Source: JBBQVS01 sp964250765 (lineage in GTDB: Bacteria > Chloroflexota > Ktedonobacteria > Ktedonobacterales > Ktedonobacteraceae). Taken from it: a stretch of 7,327 nt of DNA. The stretch spans positions 1 to 7,327 of the forward strand of contig CAXUHF010000194.1 of NCBI GenBank assembly GCA_964250765.1, written 5' to 3'. Shown one piece after another: positions 5,045 through 7,327 of the stretch (the stretch's first letter is position 1; every line of letters starts with the position of its first letter). A program made the position numbers and the translations under genes. The notes under the pieces are model-generated. The model had not been told where the DNA came from. It made no database searches and saw nothing but the letters and a program-made list of their open reading frames with translations.

Positions 5045-5437
5045 GCCTATGTTTCTGAGTTAGAAGATGAGGCGCAAGGGATTGGCCTGCCTCTAGGGAT
5101 TGTACCTCAAGAGACATACTGGTTGGTGAAGGATGGCGAACACGTTGTGGGCGAGATACGTCTTCACCCACATCTCACGCCTCCGTTTGAACAACATAAT
5201 GGGCATATTGGATATAACATTCGTCCTTCTGAACGACGCAAAGGATACGCGACCTGTCAGCTTGCCTTACTTCTTGAAGAAGTGAGACGACACAATATTC
5301 CACGCGTTATGCTAACAGTTGACGGCGATAATCCAGCTTCGGTACGCGCCATTAAGAAAAATGGTGGCACATTAGAATGGCAGAGAGTTTTGCCAGAAAA
5401 AGGCGAACTTATTTCCTGTTACTGGATTAAAGTATAA
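5045..5437 (+). pseudogene. GNAT family N-acetyltransferase lacking its 5' end and a normal start
   Basis: The frame ending at TAA 5435-5437 encodes the acetyl-CoA-binding half of a GNAT enzyme: GHIGYNIRPSERRKGYAT (R-x-x-G-x-A loop), a helix, RVMLTVDGDNPASVRAIKKNGG and a C-terminal strand. Family members I know are about 165-180 residues and have, before this, a segment like YVSELEDEAQGIGLPLG then VPQETYWLV. That segment is encoded here in frame from about 5048, but the frame contains no ATG, GTG or TTG between the stop at 4952-4954 and the TTG at 5123. Starting at 5123 would leave 104 residues and cut the conserved segment. The first half of the gene therefore seems lost. A rare start (ATT, ATA or CTG) or a sequence error upstream are alternatives. 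Substrate unknown. Confidence 0.6.
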
Positions 5438-5455
5438 GATATCCTCTCGGATATT
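5438..5455 (+). other. Small hairpin just after the GNAT remnant
   Basis: GATATCC (5438-5444) pairs with GGATATT (5449-5455) over seven pairs, one of them G-U, with a TCTC loop. It begins right after the TAA stop. No run of T follows, so it is not a convincing intrinsic terminator; it may protect the 3' end of the transcript. Confidence 0.3.
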
Positions 5456-5488
5456 CGCATGTACCTGAAATAAAAGTATGTTCCCATG

Positions 5489-5497
5489 TGTTATACT
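5489..5497 (+). promoter_or_regulatory. Extended -10 promoter for the RRM protein gene
   Basis: TGTTATACT (5489-5497) is a TGn-extended -10 box with five of six consensus bases. No clear -35 lies 17 bp upstream (AATAAA). It would give a 5' leader of roughly 90 nt before the GTG at 5594. A long leader is in keeping with post-transcriptional control such as cold induction, known for other small RRM proteins, but I see no defined riboswitch or cold-box in it. Confidence 0.4.
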
Positions 5498-5593
5498 GAA
5501 TATGAGATGTCGAGTATTGTTGCATTGTTCAGTGAGAAGTTGTTTCTACCGACAGCAATAAGTTTGAAGACATCATAGTGGGAGCAAATCTCG

Positions 5594-5959
5594 GTGAAAC
5601 TTTACGTAGGCAGATTGCCATATTCAACTACTGACCAGGAACTGAACGATCTTTTCAGTCAGTACGGTCAGGTACTTTCAGCAACAATTATTATCGACCG
5701 CGAGATGAATCGCAGCAAGGGCTTCGGCTTTGTCGAGATGAGTGACGATCAAGAGGCACAGAATGCGATGAGCCAGCTTAACAACTCAACATTGCAAGGC
5801 CGCACGATCATCGTAAATGAGGCAAACGAGCGTCGTGAGCCACGTAGCGGTGGTGGTGGTGGCTACGGTGGCAACCGTGGTGGCGGCGGCGGCTACGGCG
5901 GTGGTGGTGGTCGTGGTGGCAATCGTGACGGTGGATACCGCAACGAGAGAAGCTACTAA
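5594..5959 (+). CDS. Small RNA-binding protein: one RRM domain plus Gly/Arg-rich tail
   Basis: 121 residues. Residues 1-78 are a complete RNA recognition motif: RNP2 is LYVGRL (3-8), RNP1 is KGFGFVEM (42-49), with the aromatic RNA-stacking positions Tyr4, Phe44 and Phe46 all present. Residues 84-121 are glycine-rich with Tyr, Arg and Asn (GGGGGYGGNRGG pattern), ending RNERSY. This is the architecture of cyanobacterial Rbp and eukaryotic glycine-rich RNA-binding proteins, which bind single-stranded RNA and often act in cold or stress responses as RNA chaperones. The start is GTG at 5594, 9 nt after GGGAG (5580-5584). The tail is made of near-repetitive GGT/GGC codons, prone to slippage. The gene appears monocistronic. 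A six-pair hairpin (5957-5971) overlaps the stop but lacks a T run. Confidence 0.95.
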   Translation: MKLYVGRLPYSTTDQELNDLFSQYGQVLSATIIIDREMNRSKGFGFVEMSDDQEAQNAMSQLNNSTLQGRTIIVNEANERREPRSGGGGGYGGNRGGGGGYGGGGGRGGNRDGGYRNERSY

Positions 5960-5970
5960 CCTATAAGGTT

Positions 5971-6048
5971 AAAAAAAACAAGAAAAGGGGGGGGGGGGGA
6001 GTGGGGGGGAACGGCGGGGATGTTTTTTTTTTTTTAATTAAGACACAG
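5971..6048. other. Low-complexity, probably low-quality sequence before an assembly gap
   Basis: The stretch contains runs of 8 A (5971-5978), 13 G (5987-5999) and 13 T (6023-6035) and little else, immediately before the N run. This looks like unreliable read ends rather than biology. No gene is supported between 5960 and 6163; apart from the candidate terminator at 6098-6123 I see nothing functional there. Confidence 0.75.
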
Positions 6049-6058
6049 NNNNNNNNNN
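6049..6058. other. Assembly gap (10 N)
   Basis: Ten N in a row. Ten may be a placeholder length, so the real distance between the RRM gene and the ATP-grasp gene, and anything lying between them, is unknown. Confidence 0.98.
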
Positions 6059-6097
6059 TTCTGCGTAAAGACTAGGTAAGGTTTTTCCGCGTACTTT

Positions 6098-6123
6098 AAA
6101 AAAAAAAAATAACCCGCGCGGTT
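6098..6123 (-). terminator. Possible intrinsic terminator of the ATP-grasp gene
   Basis: Read on the minus strand, AACC-GCGCG-GGTT (6123-6111) can form a short four-pair stem, followed after one A by twelve T (6109-6098). It lies about 40 bp beyond the ATP-grasp stop, in the right orientation. The stem is weak and the A/T run borders the low-quality region, so the T run could be partly artefact. Confidence 0.3.
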
Positions 6124-6163
6124 GCAATTTTACAAAGCTCGCCTTTTCTTATGATTATTTCAG

Positions 6164-7327
6164 CTAGCCAACGAGTCGCAACATAGGAATTTCGCGCCGA
6201 ATGTCGAATTTTAGATGAGTATGAGCAAGACGAATAGCGTTCTCCACCTCAGCAGGTGTTTCACCACGTGCGAAGATGAAGCCAAGATAGCTTGCACCTT
6301 CTGGCAGTGGAACCAGTTGATTATTGAGCTTTGCCGTGATTTCAACACCTGTAATCAGAGGCACAGATAGAGCCTCCTCCACTCCATGTACACCTTTGAG
6401 CATACCAGCGGAAGGTATTGGAATCATCATGACACCTGCCGCATGTTTGTCACGACGGATTGTGCTGATCTCTTCCCCGACGGCATGACGCAGAATCAGT
6501 TCTTCCAAACACATACCAGCACCGAACTCAAGAATCGTCGAGCAGAGACCACCAATCGAGCGTCCAGCGATCTCTAGCATCCAGGGACCTTGCTCATTGA
6601 CGCGCAATTCTGCATGGACAGGCCCTTCGCGTAAGCCAAGAGAAGCAGCAGCGCGTCCTACCGCATGAGCGATAGATTCTTGCACGTCCTCAGCCAATCT
6701 TGAAGGTGTCACATAAATCGTTTCTTCAAAAAAGGGACCATCGAGCGGGTCGGGTTTGTCGAAGAGCGTCAACACCTGAAGTTGCCCATGTGTCACGATA
6801 CCCTCTACCGCGACCTCAAAGCCTGGGATAAAGTCCTCAACAAGGAACGCTGTCCCCAACTCTCTGTTCCCCTCGGCGAGTAGATACCGCTTGAGACGTG
6901 TGAACGCTGCAACAAATTCTGTGGGATTGTCCGCACGTATCACGCCCCGACTTCCAGAAAGACGTAGCGGTTTTACAACGCATGGGTATGTAACTTGTGT
7001 AGCGATCCAGTGCGGATTGTCGCTCAACCAGAAACGGCGAAACATAGGGCATGGTGCACCACCAGCCGACATGATATTACGCATCAAGAACTTGTCGCGC
7101 GCTGCCTCTGCCGACTCAGGTGAGTTGTGTGCAAGCCCTAATGCAGCACTCGCATGAGCCGCAAGTTCAGTTGCACTATCATCAACCGAAAGAATAGCAT
7201 CAAAAGGATGTTGTTGCGCATATTCAGCGATAGTGCGAACAGAGCCAGGAATATCTGTGAAATCTACGCCAAGCGGAACATGCCAGTAGTCCGAAAGTGT
7301 TTCAGGAAGGTCGATACCAACCACAAC
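6164..7327 (-). CDS. ATP-grasp domain protein, L-amino-acid-ligase-like, 5' end outside window
   Basis: The frame is open to the window edge; the GTG at 7324-7322 is in frame, but the codons before it are also open (Val-Val), so the true start is probably upstream. From that GTG there are 386 residues to TAG 6166-6164. ATP-grasp features in order: RDKFLMR (76-82), VVKP (116-119) with the ATP-binding lysine and a flexible GSRG loop (124-127), FLVEDFIPG (160-168), FDKPDPLDGPFFEE (188-201), GPVHAELR (234-241), and LEIAGRSIGG (250-259) with the Mg-binding Glu251. The remaining part (AAGVMMIPIPSAGML onward) resembles the LAL_C2 domain of L-amino acid ligases. Such enzymes join a carboxylate, through an acyl phosphate, to an amine or amino acid. 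Substrates are unknown; a role in dipeptide-like secondary metabolites is plausible. Placement relative to the left part depends on the gap. Confidence 0.88.
   Translation of the reverse strand, partial: VVVGIDLPETLSDYWHVPLGVDFTDIPGSVRTIAEYAQQHPFDAILSVDDSATELAAHASAALGLAHNSPESAEAARDKFLMRNIMSAGGAPCPMFRRFWLSDNPHWIATQVTYPCVVKPLRLSGSRGVIRADNPTEFVAAFTRLKRYLLAEGNRELGTAFLVEDFIPGFEVAVEGIVTHGQLQVLTLFDKPDPLDGPFFEETIYVTPSRLAEDVQESIAHAVGRAAASLGLREGPVHAELRVNEQGPWMLEIAGRSIGGLCSTILEFGAGMCLEELILRHAVGEEISTIRRDKHAAGVMMIPIPSAGMLKGVHGVEEALSVPLITGVEITAKLNNQLVPLPEGASYLGFIFARGETPAEVENAIRLAHTHLKFDIRREIPMLRLVG

Noticed and set aside
5504..5593. Riboswitch or cold-box in the RRM gene leader
   Set aside because: No conserved riboswitch core or cold-shock-box sequence could be recognised by eye in this roughly 90-nt stretch.
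6837..7157. ORFs of 71 and 88 codons overlapping the ATP-grasp gene
   Set aside because: They are other-frame readings of a gene with a full set of ATP-grasp motifs and have no support of their own.

Overview
The window (7,327 bases, one 10-N gap) looks like accessory chromosome of a large-genome soil bacterium. Its mix of genes (WWRGD-type GNAT acetyltransferase, Uma2-family protein, small RRM RNA-binding protein, LAL-type ATP-grasp ligase, miniature transposable elements, mid-range base composition) reminds me most of Chloroflexota, class Ktedonobacteria. That assignment is an impression from gene content; there is no rRNA or marker gene here to confirm it.

Layout. 1-268: 3' part-missing GNAT gene on the minus strand. 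317-678: two nested miniature transposable elements. A roughly 123-bp palindromic element with 30-bp inverted ends is split by a roughly 218-bp element with its own 18-bp inverted ends, a 22-bp target duplication and a 47-codon ORF. 674-1636 (minus): formyltransferase whose stop codon lies in the outer element's terminal repeat. 1689-3481 (plus): a two-gene, translationally coupled unit. It consists of YggX (Fe(II) trafficking / oxidative protection, with an unusual Gly/Ser tail) and a radical SAM protein. 3571-4155: Uma2 family protein. 4172-4948 (minus): alpha/beta hydrolase. 5045-5437: GNAT reading frame with no usable start. 5594-5959: RRM protein with a Gly/Arg-rich tail. 5971-6120: low-quality sequence around the gap. 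6164-7327 (minus): ATP-grasp ligase, 5' end outside the window.

The main result is that the radical SAM gene does not end at the TGA at 3443-3445. In frame, that TGA sits in Cys-TGA-Ala-Glu-Pro, followed by eight more codons and a TAG at 3479-3481. A 17-nt hairpin of bacterial SECIS type lies 13 nt after the TGA. The encoded tail is CUAEP with U = selenocysteine, which matches the family I know as 'CUAEP/CCAEP-tail radical SAM (seleno)protein'. A conventional gene call would truncate the protein by 12 residues and lose its probable functional centre.

How the genes may work together (inference): YggX is thought to help keep Fe-S clusters working under oxidative stress, and here it is coupled by an ATGA overlap to an enzyme that needs an oxygen-sensitive [4Fe-4S] cluster and probably a redox-active Cys-Sec pair. 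The divergent formyltransferase, 52 bp away, may share the control region and possibly the pathway. No evidence ties the other genes to this unit.
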